From the NCBI GenBank assembly GCA_910579675.1, contig CAJTUF010000011.1, forward strand, positions 42,672 to 91,706: DNA of 49,035 bases, in the 5' to 3' direction. Numbering within the stretch: position 1 is the stretch's first letter; every line of letters begins with the position of its first letter. Source of the DNA: an uncultured Muribaculaceae bacterium. Its GTDB lineage: Bacteria; Bacteroidota; Bacteroidia; Bacteroidales; Muribaculaceae. The notes below the pieces were generated by a model that saw only the letters and a program-made list of their open reading frames with translations, made no database searches and was not told the DNA's origin. The position numbers were made by a program, and so were the translations under genes. Positions 41,288 to 48,604 of this stretch are shown here, one piece after another.

Positions 41288-42538
41288 ATGAGGAAAGAAA
41301 ATTTTAATCTGTTTTTCGCCAAGAGAAGCAGACTCCTGAAGTCAGGAGAGGCGGCAATCTTCATGCGAATTATCTGTAATGGTACTCGCATTGAGACAAA
41401 TACGGGCAAGACAATCGAGCCCAATCTCTGGAATCAAGCCAAGGAGCGAGCAAAGGGCAACTCCAAGAAGGCTCTTGATCTCAACAACTTCATAGATGAC
41501 ACGGAAATTAGAATGTTCCAGCTTTTCCAAGAGATGCAGCAGGACGGTTCCGTTATAACTGCGACTGAACTCTACAACCGATTCTTCAATATCGGGCCGC
41601 ACAAGAAGGTGGAGCGTATGATTATCGGCACGTTCCATGAGCATAATCAGGAATGTCGTGCTCTTATGGGCCGAGACTTCGAGTTGGGCACCATCAAGAA
41701 GTACGAGACCGTCACCAGACTGCTCCAACGCTATATCAAGAAGAAGTACGAGGCTTACGACCTTCCCCTCACCAGTCTTGACCGCGACTTCATCCACGGC
41801 TTTGAGATGTATCTCAAAATCGACCGTGAGCAACAGCAGAACACGGTGGCACGCTATATGAAGGCTGTAAAGAAAATCACCAACCGCGCCCTCGCCAACG
41901 AATGGATTACAAAGAATCCGTTCGCCGGGATCAAGGTGAAGACGGTTCAGACCGATCCGACATTCCTGTCGCTCCATGAATTGCACCTTATATATGAACA
42001 CCCCTTCACAGGGGCGCTTGATGTGGTGCGCGACATGTTCATCATGGCGGCATTCACAGGATTGGCGTTCATCGACATCTCCAATCTGCGTAAGGAGCAT
42101 GTCGTAAGCGACAACGACGGCAACATGTGGATACGCAAGCCGCGTCAGAAAACGGAGGTTGTGCAGAACATTCCCTTGCTCGACATCCCCAAGGCTATCC
42201 TCAAAAAGTATGAGGGCAACAAGAAGGCCGCGAAGAAAGGGACGCTGTTGCCTGTGCCATGCAATCAGGTGATGAACCGTTACCTCAAGGAGATTGGCAC
42301 CATCTGTGGCATTGAGAAGACGCTGACAACTCACGTCGCCCGTCACACCTACGCCACCGTCACCCTTTCGCAGGGTGTGCGCATCGAGAATGTGTCGAAG
42401 ATGCTTGGTCACACAAGCATAAAGATGACCCAGCACTATGCCCGCGTCCTCGACTCCTCTATCTTGGAGGATATGCAGAACATACGTGAGGCTATGGCCG
42501 GCGATGTCTTCGCAAAGAAAGGTGACCGCAAAAAGTAA
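41288..42538 (+). CDS. Tyrosine recombinase / integrase of the element
   Basis: 416 residues. An N-terminal arm-binding-like domain (1-95, NLFFAKRSRLLKSGEAAIFMRI) leads to a SAM-like core-binding domain (115-215) and the catalytic domain. Catalytic residues seen are Lys288 in RQKTE, His349 and Arg352 in HVARHTYAT, His375 in LGHTSI, and the nucleophile Tyr384 in QHYARV. The usual first Arg of the TGLR motif is Ala260 (TGLAFIDISNL), a change found in the Bacteroidales integrase group to which the CTnDOT integrase also belongs. It faces the tRNA as integrases at tRNA sites normally do. A terminator separates it from the convergent block. Confidence 0.93.
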   Translation: MRKENFNLFFAKRSRLLKSGEAAIFMRIICNGTRIETNTGKTIEPNLWNQAKERAKGNSKKALDLNNFIDDTEIRMFQLFQEMQQDGSVITATELYNRFFNIGPHKKVERMIIGTFHEHNQECRALMGRDFELGTIKKYETVTRLLQRYIKKKYEAYDLPLTSLDRDFIHGFEMYLKIDREQQQNTVARYMKAVKKITNRALANEWITKNPFAGIKVKTVQTDPTFLSLHELHLIYEHPFTGALDVVRDMFIMAAFTGLAFIDISNLRKEHVVSDNDGNMWIRKPRQKTEVVQNIPLLDIPKAILKKYEGNKKAAKKGTLLPVPCNQVMNRYLKEIGTICGIEKTLTTHVARHTYATVTLSQGVRIENVSKMLGHTSIKMTQHYARVLDSSILEDMQNIREAMAGDVFAKKGDRKK

Positions 42539-42561
42539 AAAGTAACCCTAACTTCCAAACA

Positions 42562-42605
42562 GCAGTAGAGGCGAGACTCCCTAAAAGGAATCTCGCCTCT
42601 ATTGC
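42562..42605. terminator. Bidirectional terminator between integrase and HTH genes
   Basis: A perfect 11-bp core stem TAGAGGCGAGA/TCTCGCCTCTA (42566-42576 with 42591-42601) is extended outward by four pairs with one wobble. It lies between the integrase stop (42538) and the stop of the minus-strand HTH gene (42617). Confidence 0.85.
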
Positions 42606-42616
42606 TCTATCTATGT

Positions 42617-42913
42617 CTAATCTTCAATGCTACGGTAGTTGGCCATTAGAACATTGCTTATGTCGCGTTCGGAATATATGTATTTGCCGCCGATGGCATA
42701 ATACGGAATCAATCCGTGGTCGCGATATTCGTGTAATGTTCTTCTTGATACCCTGAGCTTCTCAGCCACTTCTGCGTCAGTGAGGAATGTGTCATTGTTC
42801 AATATTGGCCTCCAATTGTCTTGTATATGACTGAGTGCTTCCTTCAATTCCTTGCACCGCGAGAAGAATAATTTTATCCGCTCATTCCGCTTTGTATATA
42901 CAACTTCTGTCAT
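42617..42913 (-). CDS. HTH protein, excisionase-like
   Basis: 98 residues. A helical N-terminus (KLFFSRCKELKEALSHI) is followed by a MerR/excisionase-type winged HTH: FLTDAEVAEKLRVSRRTLHEYRDHGLIPYY, then IGGKYIYSERDI. Small proteins of this type next to Bacteroidales integrases act as recombination directionality factors or regulators. Its ATG overlaps the stop of the upstream HTH gene (ATGA), so the two are coupled. Confidence 0.85.
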   Translation of the reverse strand: MTEVVYTKRNERIKLFFSRCKELKEALSHIQDNWRPILNNDTFLTDAEVAEKLRVSRRTLHEYRDHGLIPYYAIGGKYIYSERDISNVLMANYRSIED

Positions 42914-43197
42914 TCAGGTTGCGCTACTTTCTGTTTTAGGAGGTATTTTGCCACGTCCCCGGCAAGATACATTATCCTTCCATCAATCTGAGAGAACGGT
43001 ATCTTACCGTAAACTCTCAGATTAAGAAGTGTCGAAATGCTTATGCGAAGAATCTGTGCTGTCTCTTTGGTTGTGAGCCATTCATCAGGCTTCTTCGCAT
43101 TGAGCAGTTGCAGGACTGTATTGACAAGGCCATGAAGATATTCGATATTCTCAAATATCGCTTCGAGAACCTCCTCATCAATTTCTACTGTCCTCAT
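42910..43197 (-). CDS. Second HTH protein, excisionase-like
   Basis: 95 residues. The N-terminal helix (EVLEAIFENIEYLHGLVNTV) precedes the HTH WLTTKETAQILRISISTLLN followed by LRVYGKIPFSQIDGRIMYL, the same excisionase-type fold as its neighbour with limited identity. Its start overlaps the stop of the topoisomerase-like gene by four bases (ATGA) and its stop overlaps the next HTH start, so three proteins are made from one coupled message. Confidence 0.85.
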   Translation of the reverse strand: MRTVEIDEEVLEAIFENIEYLHGLVNTVLQLLNAKKPDEWLTTKETAQILRISISTLLNLRVYGKIPFSQIDGRIMYLAGDVAKYLLKQKVAQPE

Positions 43198-45158
43198 GAG
43201 TAAATCTTGGCGGCTTTGGCGGCGAAGGTCACGCGGAACTTGGCATCGAGTACGAGAGCGTCGCAGAATTTGCGGCCTTGGTTACCGATGAAGCCGTAGA
43301 TCGGCGAGGTGTAGCCATAGGTGAGAAGCTGGCGGATGTCGGTCTCGGACAACTCATAGCCCTTGAAGAACTTCGGTACGGTGAAGTCGCAGTGGTCACA
43401 GGCCACAACCGCCGGGAACGATGTCATCGTGGCGCCGCATTTGGGACACTTGAACTCGGTGGGCTTGTTGGCATATAGCCAAGTGTTGGCGACAAGAGGA
43501 CGAATCTGGCTGCAAATCCAGTCCTCGTAGGCTTTCATTGTGCCCTTGGTGCCGACTGTGCTGCCGGCAAGATCGTCAACCTCCTGAATCTGCGACATGA
43601 GTGTGCCCAAGTCGGAGAGTTCCAGTTCTTCGGTGTGCTTGACCAAAAGACGGCCTTTGTCGGTCACTTCCAACTCGCCGAACAGTTCCTTTACGAAACC
43701 GTTGTCAATCAGATGTTGGAGGGCAAGACCCATGTTGTGGATGCCGTCGAGAGGCAACTTGCGACCGGGTGCGTTGATGCCCATCACCTCGTATATGCCC
43801 TCAAGGAAACTGTCAGCTTTGAGCGGGCCGGGCTTCTTAGCAGAGAATCCGAGAATACTTGCTCCGGTGGCAGTGACTAAGATGATGTCGTCTTCGGGAC
43901 GTGATCCGTAAGGAAGCTCGATACTTCCGTAGAGTTTGAGACCGCCGGCTTCCATCTCAACCGCAACCTCTGTGTAGCGGATTGGTGTGTCGAGTGCCGT
44001 TTCCATGCGCTCCTTGATGAGAGTGTAAAGCCGCTCTTCGTCATGGCTAAGGAACATGGGTGTGCGCTCAGTGACGATAATGCCGTGGCAGTAAGGAATA
44101 TGTGCGTCGGGTATGAAGTCGAACTGCTTGGCTGTCGGATAGCGGCGTTCAAGCTGGCGGCGAAGACGCTCAGGCAGATTGGGCGTAGAGGTTCTGTGCG
44201 ACGAGATATAGCCTTTCTCGAACAGTGCGGTGGCTACAGTCTCCACCTTACCCGGCAGCATACCAAGTTGGGAGATTGCGTCCACTTGGAGCGTGGCGAG
44301 TGTGTAGCATGGTTCCGGGCGCTCGATCTTGTCCTCCACATCAATAATTGTTGCATGGATAGGTGTGCCGACCTCCTCTTGCAGGAAATAGTAGTGTGCC
44401 TCTGCGATTTCACGGTTGCTCCAGACCTCAGTCGGAGCGAGGATGAATGCCTGGCCTTTGTAGGTGCAAGTCAAGCCAACGGTCTGTTTGGGAGTGCCTT
44501 CCACTGCTTTCTTGCGGCTCTCAATCATATTGTTGATTGTCCAGAGAAGAGCTGTGTCGGGACGACCGAGTGCAAATGCGCCTTTGCCGTATGCCTGAGC
44601 GAAAGCCTGTTCCACATTGGTGTTATGCAGGAAGTCCATTCCCAACTGCAACAAACCGGCACGGGCGATTCGGGTTACATGACGGCCATTGTGACGGTGG
44701 CGGTATGCGTTACTGACAGCCTTGTGGTTGAGAGATGTCAGCCACATACGCCCGGTTTTAACACCGACCTTTGTTTTCGCGCAAAGTAATGCGAAGAGAG
44801 CCTGAGCCTCGCCGCCACCATCTGAGGCGAAAATAACCTCATCAGCATTGGCAACGTGTGCGAGAAGATTGTTAGCAGCCATCTTATCTTCTGGTGACAC
44901 TTTCAGTTTGCCGTCCACCATGGTTCTTCGCACTCCATAATAGTGTTTTTCCGGGATAAACGGGAGCGTCTTGACAAAGTCGCTGCCATCAGTGTAGTAT
45001 TGAAGAGGAACCGGAGCGAAGAGACCGGGGTCAACGGCGGTGACGACGATGCTGCCGGTGTCGTTGGTGAACGCGCCGTCGGGGGTGCGGTCGGTGCAGT
45101 TGAGGGTACGGGAGATGGAGAACGCGATGGTATTGGAGGAAGCTATTACGAGATTCAT
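43194..45158 (-). CDS. Type IA topoisomerase-like protein lacking catalytic residues
   Basis: 654 residues with the overall order of TopB/Exc-type topoisomerase III: TOPRIM (1-150), the gate domains, and a C-terminal zinc ribbon (Cys571, 574, 587, 590). Alignment by eye to E. coli TopB shows key losses. The TOPRIM Glu7 is Ser7 (IASSNTIA in place of IAEKPS). DPDREG is DGGGEA (Asp113 and Glu117 kept, second Asp lost). The catalytic Tyr is Ser320 (GYISSHRT in place of LITYPRS), while Arg322 is kept. GxGTEATRA is GIHNMGLAL. The reading frame is intact, so this is a diverged protein under selection rather than a pseudogene, probably a DNA-binding rather than a strand-passing protein. Confidence 0.88.
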   Translation of the reverse strand: MNLVIASSNTIAFSISRTLNCTDRTPDGAFTNDTGSIVVTAVDPGLFAPVPLQYYTDGSDFVKTLPFIPEKHYYGVRRTMVDGKLKVSPEDKMAANNLLAHVANADEVIFASDGGGEAQALFALLCAKTKVGVKTGRMWLTSLNHKAVSNAYRHRHNGRHVTRIARAGLLQLGMDFLHNTNVEQAFAQAYGKGAFALGRPDTALLWTINNMIESRKKAVEGTPKQTVGLTCTYKGQAFILAPTEVWSNREIAEAHYYFLQEEVGTPIHATIIDVEDKIERPEPCYTLATLQVDAISQLGMLPGKVETVATALFEKGYISSHRTSTPNLPERLRRQLERRYPTAKQFDFIPDAHIPYCHGIIVTERTPMFLSHDEERLYTLIKERMETALDTPIRYTEVAVEMEAGGLKLYGSIELPYGSRPEDDIILVTATGASILGFSAKKPGPLKADSFLEGIYEVMGINAPGRKLPLDGIHNMGLALQHLIDNGFVKELFGELEVTDKGRLLVKHTEELELSDLGTLMSQIQEVDDLAGSTVGTKGTMKAYEDWICSQIRPLVANTWLYANKPTEFKCPKCGATMTSFPAVVACDHCDFTVPKFFKGYELSETDIRQLLTYGYTSPIYGFIGNQGRKFCDALVLDAKFRVTFAAKAAKIYS

Positions 45159-45297
45159 GATTTTTATTTATTTGGTTGTTATAAAAGGGATTATTTACTC
45201 GGGGGAGGTTTTGAAAAAGCGTGGGGAGAACCGGCCTCCCCACGCGGGTGAAGAGGAACGCCATTAAAAAATGGCAGGGAATTATGTCAGATGGGGA

Positions 45298-46734
45298 TTA
45301 TATTTTCGGCCCCTTGGGCTTTTTCTGCTGAGCCTTCTGTTGCTCGTTTTTGGGAGCCGTCTGACCCTTCTGCATCGGGTCGGTGATGTTTTTCGTAGCC
45401 TCGTTAGTTCTGCCCTGATTGTTCACGGCATACTGTGTGGCACTTTCGTTGGCCACACCGACCACATTCTTGTTGTCGGTATACTTGTATTCTGTAACCG
45501 GACGCTGTTTATCCTTGTCGAACTGGAGATATACCGTGCATGGCTGACCCTTTTTGTCGGTGATGTTGGCGACCTCAATCTTCTTGCCGGCCATATAGTC
45601 GGCAATCTGCTGTTCAGAGAAGTGAGAGTCTTTCCACTTGGTGATGCGTCTGGGATTGCCCTCAGCGTCAACCCATGTATTGCGCTGCTCTTTCTGAGTG
45701 TGGTCGCCGGGCTGTTCCTGTTTGAGCGACTGGGTGCGTACGAACTCGACATCGCGCTTGTCGGCGTTGTATTGCAGGTCGCTGGTGAACTTGCGGCCAT
45801 TGTTCAGCTCAATTTCCTTACCGTGGACCACACCGCCATCTTTGAGGATGCCGATCTCCTTCATCGAAAGCTCGGTCTTGCCGATATGGTTCTTGATGTA
45901 AACCTTATCCACCGGAATTGACTCCACCTCGTTGGTGAGGCGGTCAATGCTGACGAGTGACTTCTTCACCTCCCCGGTCTTGGGGTCGATGAGGTCAACC
46001 GCTTTGCCGAGGTTGCCGGTTTTCAGAAGCTGCTCCTTGTCTTCCTTGGTGAACTCATACCCCTTGAATGGCACATCGAGCTGAGGCTCATTCTTGATGA
46101 AGTGTGGAGCGAGGGTGAAACTTCCGTCTGGCATTTGCTTGAACGAGAGGCGTGCATCGACTTCAAACTGCTCACCGGCGAAATTAGGGTGAAGAGTGAA
46201 AGTCTGCGGCGACTTGCGGTTATAGACCATCTGCTGGAGCGCGCCTGACTGTTCGAGGGTCTCACGATTGATGCCCCACTGCTTCTCAATGGTGCCCCAG
46301 TCAATAATGTCGGGATTAACGGGAGCCAGCTTGATACCGGTTGCGGGTTTCTGCTCTTGCTGTGCGGTTTGTTCCTGCGTCTGTGCGGTAGTATTCACAT
46401 CCACCTTGAACGGTTTCAGCAAATCGGCATTTGTCACAGGGTCTTGGAGCATGTCGGACATTGCGGGGCCGATTTTATCGAATTCAGCTGCCGGGATTTT
46501 GAAAAATCCGAAAAGCGAGGGATTCTTGGCCTGACGAATGAAATTCGACATGAAGGCTTCAAGAGGGTTCTGTTGTTTGTTGAACTTAACGAGGTCGCTC
46601 AACTTGGCTGTCTTAGCGTCAGCCATCTGGGGAGTGCCGTCAGGATTCTGTCCTACGACTGCGCCTACCTGTCCCGTCTCGTTATTACGGGCAATCAGCA
46701 CTTCGGGTTGTTCTTGGATATTTTCCATAAACAT
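45298..46734 (-). CDS. DUF4099/DUF3945 mobile-element protein
   Basis: 478 residues. An N-terminal element-specific segment (KTAKLSDLVKFNKQQNPLEAF) leads to a DUF4099 region (about 140-215, DWGTIEKQWGINRETLEQSG). A DUF3945 region follows (about 225-310, KGYEFTKEDKEQLLKTGNLG, then SIDRLTNEVESIP and KTELSMKEI). A second, weaker copy of the pattern appears later (HFSEQQIADYMAGKKIEV). The C-terminus is Gln/Lys-rich and disordered. Such proteins are usual next to topoisomerase genes in Bacteroidales conjugative transposons. Their function is unknown. It is upstream of the topoisomerase-like gene in the same direction. Confidence 0.88.
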   Translation of the reverse strand: MFMENIQEQPEVLIARNNETGQVGAVVGQNPDGTPQMADAKTAKLSDLVKFNKQQNPLEAFMSNFIRQAKNPSLFGFFKIPAAEFDKIGPAMSDMLQDPVTNADLLKPFKVDVNTTAQTQEQTAQQEQKPATGIKLAPVNPDIIDWGTIEKQWGINRETLEQSGALQQMVYNRKSPQTFTLHPNFAGEQFEVDARLSFKQMPDGSFTLAPHFIKNEPQLDVPFKGYEFTKEDKEQLLKTGNLGKAVDLIDPKTGEVKKSLVSIDRLTNEVESIPVDKVYIKNHIGKTELSMKEIGILKDGGVVHGKEIELNNGRKFTSDLQYNADKRDVEFVRTQSLKQEQPGDHTQKEQRNTWVDAEGNPRRITKWKDSHFSEQQIADYMAGKKIEVANITDKKGQPCTVYLQFDKDKQRPVTEYKYTDNKNVVGVANESATQYAVNNQGRTNEATKNITDPMQKGQTAPKNEQQKAQQKKPKGPKI

Positions 46735-46756
46735 TTATTGGGGGATTAATGACACC

Positions 46757-47134
46757 TTAGTCGGTGTCGAAGTTTTTAACTCTTTCTCCACGGAGACGCT
46801 TGCGGCGCTCTCCCTCCGGGGTGCGGGAACTGACAAACGTGCGGTCGATATATTCCTGCACATGGGTGTCGAGATGAAAGATAGCGGTACCATCTTCGTT
46901 GATCATGTACTCAATCTCATCATCAGACCGGAGTTGCCTCACCTTGCGGACACTGATGCCAAGAAGCTTCATTATGTATTCGGTCAGAAACACGGCATGT
47001 CCGTTCAGTGTGAGTATCGGAGGTTCTTTCTTCTTCATCATGCACTTGAGTATCTCAAGCAGAATCCGAATCACAACCCTCGAAAATTTGGGGAATGTAC
47101 CCACATCGTTGTAGTCGATTTCTATTTTCTTCAT
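46757..47134 (-). CDS. Small HTH-like element protein
   Basis: 125 residues. A short N-terminal part (KKIEIDYNDVGTFPKFSRVV) and a basic helix (LKCMMKKKEP) precede an HTH-like stretch (FLTEYIMKLLGISVRKVRQL), then a wing-like part (EDGTAIFHLDTHVQEYI). The C-terminus is basic (GERRKRLRGERVK). No named family is recognised. It lies 22 bases upstream of the DUF4099/DUF3945 gene in the same direction. A TAATTTTG box on the minus strand (47168-47161) could start this transcript. Confidence 0.65.
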   Translation of the reverse strand: MKKIEIDYNDVGTFPKFSRVVIRILLEILKCMMKKKEPPILTLNGHAVFLTEYIMKLLGISVRKVRQLRSDDEIEYMINEDGTAIFHLDTHVQEYIDRTFVSSRTPEGERRKRLRGERVKNFDTD

Positions 47135-47160
47135 TTTGTCGTTGTGTTATGTTTACGATG

Positions 47161-47168
47161 CAAAATTA
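47161..47168 (-). promoter_or_regulatory. -7 box for the element's HTH/DUF3945/topoisomerase genes
   Basis: The minus strand reads TAATTTTG, 27 bases before the HTH-like ATG at 47134. No clear upstream TTTG at 19-20 bases. Confidence 0.45.
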
Positions 47169-47322
47169 TGGCGACTTCAACCGGCCGGTGGGATACTATT
47201 ATGGACTATCCCAATTTAGGCCACTACAAAGTTGTATCTTGCTGTTATCAAGCAAAATAAAAATCTTAAATAGCCTAAAATGGGATAGCAAATCGTGTAA
47301 TCGTCTGATAATCTATGTTTAT

Positions 47323-48486
47323 TCAGAATTTGGGATGGGCGCGAAAACTGCTGTTTGGCGTGAATGTCGGTGCAGAGGCTACTATCTGGGGACTTTGTTG
47401 TCCTTTATCGGGATATGAAATTGTTGGCTCTGCCACTAATGACTTCTTGGAGTCCGGTGTCTGCGACGGTGCGGGTTCATCGAGTGGCTCTCCGTTGCCT
47501 TTGGTTGGGGTGACCACTTTGGCACGGGCTGCTTCCTCTGCGTCGTTGGGCTTCAGTTCCGCTGTTATCTTGCGGTCGAGGGCTGCGAGTTCGGTTTTTA
47601 ACTGCTTCAACTCCTCCTCCTTACCCCATTGCTTGGCAACAATGCCTTCCAAGATGGGGACATCGGCTTTGAGTTTGGCGGTGCGTTCCTCATACTGGGC
47701 GATAATGCCTGGGATTTTCTCCAAAGCATTGACGAAGTTCATACAGGCGGCGTGAGTGTCGCTCATGGCGATGAAGCCGTTGTTGTATTTGTACTTGTAT
47801 GAGCCTTCGACAACGAAGCGGTTCTGCACCCCCTCCCTGCCATCTATCAGGGTATGCTCTGATATAATGGAGATCGGGAAGCCATAGACCTCACCGACAC
47901 GCTGATATTGTCCGTGGGTGTCGGTACGCTGTGCCAGCCCTTGCAGGTGGACACCCATATTCTGCTCGTCCTTGAACTTGCAGCCATCAACAGTGAGATT
48001 ATTGACGGGATTACCGTCCTTATCTCGCCGGACTACAGCAGAATATTTTTCATAGTCCGCCTTCATCCGCTCCATAGCCGCCTCGTTGTTCTGAATATCA
48101 TGGGTAATTGTACTCAAACGGAACTCAGCATCAGCACGGCCCTTGCCGAAGGACTTACGCTCACTCTCCAGTGACGCTATGCGCTTCTCCAATTTGGCTT
48201 TATCCAACAGGTCTGTATTGCCGGAGAGGATTGCCATGTATTCCGAGAAATTCATGCCTGATTTCTCGTCCATAGCACCTTCGTCAATTGTTCTCGCTCC
48301 GAGTGCGCCGGACTTCAACTGGGCTATGAAGGTGGCCTTGCAGTGAAGAAGATTGAACTTGTATGAATCAAGCGATTTTTCTACTGCATAGATGATTACG
48401 TCCACTTTATTTTCGGCGTAAAGTTTGGCAATCTCGTTGCCGGCACGGACTCCTCGGCCATTGCGCTGCTCCAAATCACTCGGGCG
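47323..48486 (-). CDS. 3' exon of a large element helicase, interrupted by a group II intron
   Basis: 387 residues plus stop, from the intron boundary at 48486. The exon begins RPSDLEQRNGRGVRAGNE, which contains helicase motif VI (QRxGRxxR). The following IAKLYAENKVDVIIYAVEKS and SLDSYKFNLLHCKATFIAQL are typical of the C-terminal part of the very large SNF2-like helicase/methylase proteins of Bacteroidales conjugative elements. A long coiled coil follows and a disordered tail ends the protein. The open frame runs on to 48684, but those extra 66 residues are translated intron RNA. The 5' exon is outside the window. Confidence 0.85.
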   Translation of the reverse strand, partial: RPSDLEQRNGRGVRAGNEIAKLYAENKVDVIIYAVEKSLDSYKFNLLHCKATFIAQLKSGALGARTIDEGAMDEKSGMNFSEYMAILSGNTDLLDKAKLEKRIASLESERKSFGKGRADAEFRLSTITHDIQNNEAAMERMKADYEKYSAVVRRDKDGNPVNNLTVDGCKFKDEQNMGVHLQGLAQRTDTHGQYQRVGEVYGFPISIISEHTLIDGREGVQNRFVVEGSYKYKYNNGFIAMSDTHAACMNFVNALEKIPGIIAQYEERTAKLKADVPILEGIVAKQWGKEEELKQLKTELAALDRKITAELKPNDAEEAARAKVVTPTKGNGEPLDEPAPSQTPDSKKSLVAEPTISYPDKGQQSPQIVASAPTFTPNSSFRAHPKF

Positions 48487-48527
48487 ATCGGGTAGGTCAA
48501 GGGCATTGCTGCCCTCTTCCCCCCTAA

Positions 48528-48561
48528 GAACCGTACGTGAGAGTTTCCCCTCATACGGCTC
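48528..48561 (-). ncRNA. Group II intron domain V
   Basis: The 34-base catalytic hairpin is complete on the minus strand: GAGCCGTATGAGGG, the GAAA tetraloop, and CTCTCACGTACGGTTC. Domain VI follows at about 48487-48525, with the inner hairpin GGGCA-GCAA-TGCCC and a likely branch-point A in TTGACC. Confidence 0.92.
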
Positions 48562-48604
48562 AAGCTCTTCTAAGCCTCTGCTTGTATGCAGAGACCGGCT
48601 CAAA

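Noticed and set aside
43194..45158. Topoisomerase-like gene as a pseudogene
   Set aside because: The frame is intact over 654 codons, the zinc ribbon is complete and the ends are coupled to neighbours, so simple decay is unlikely.
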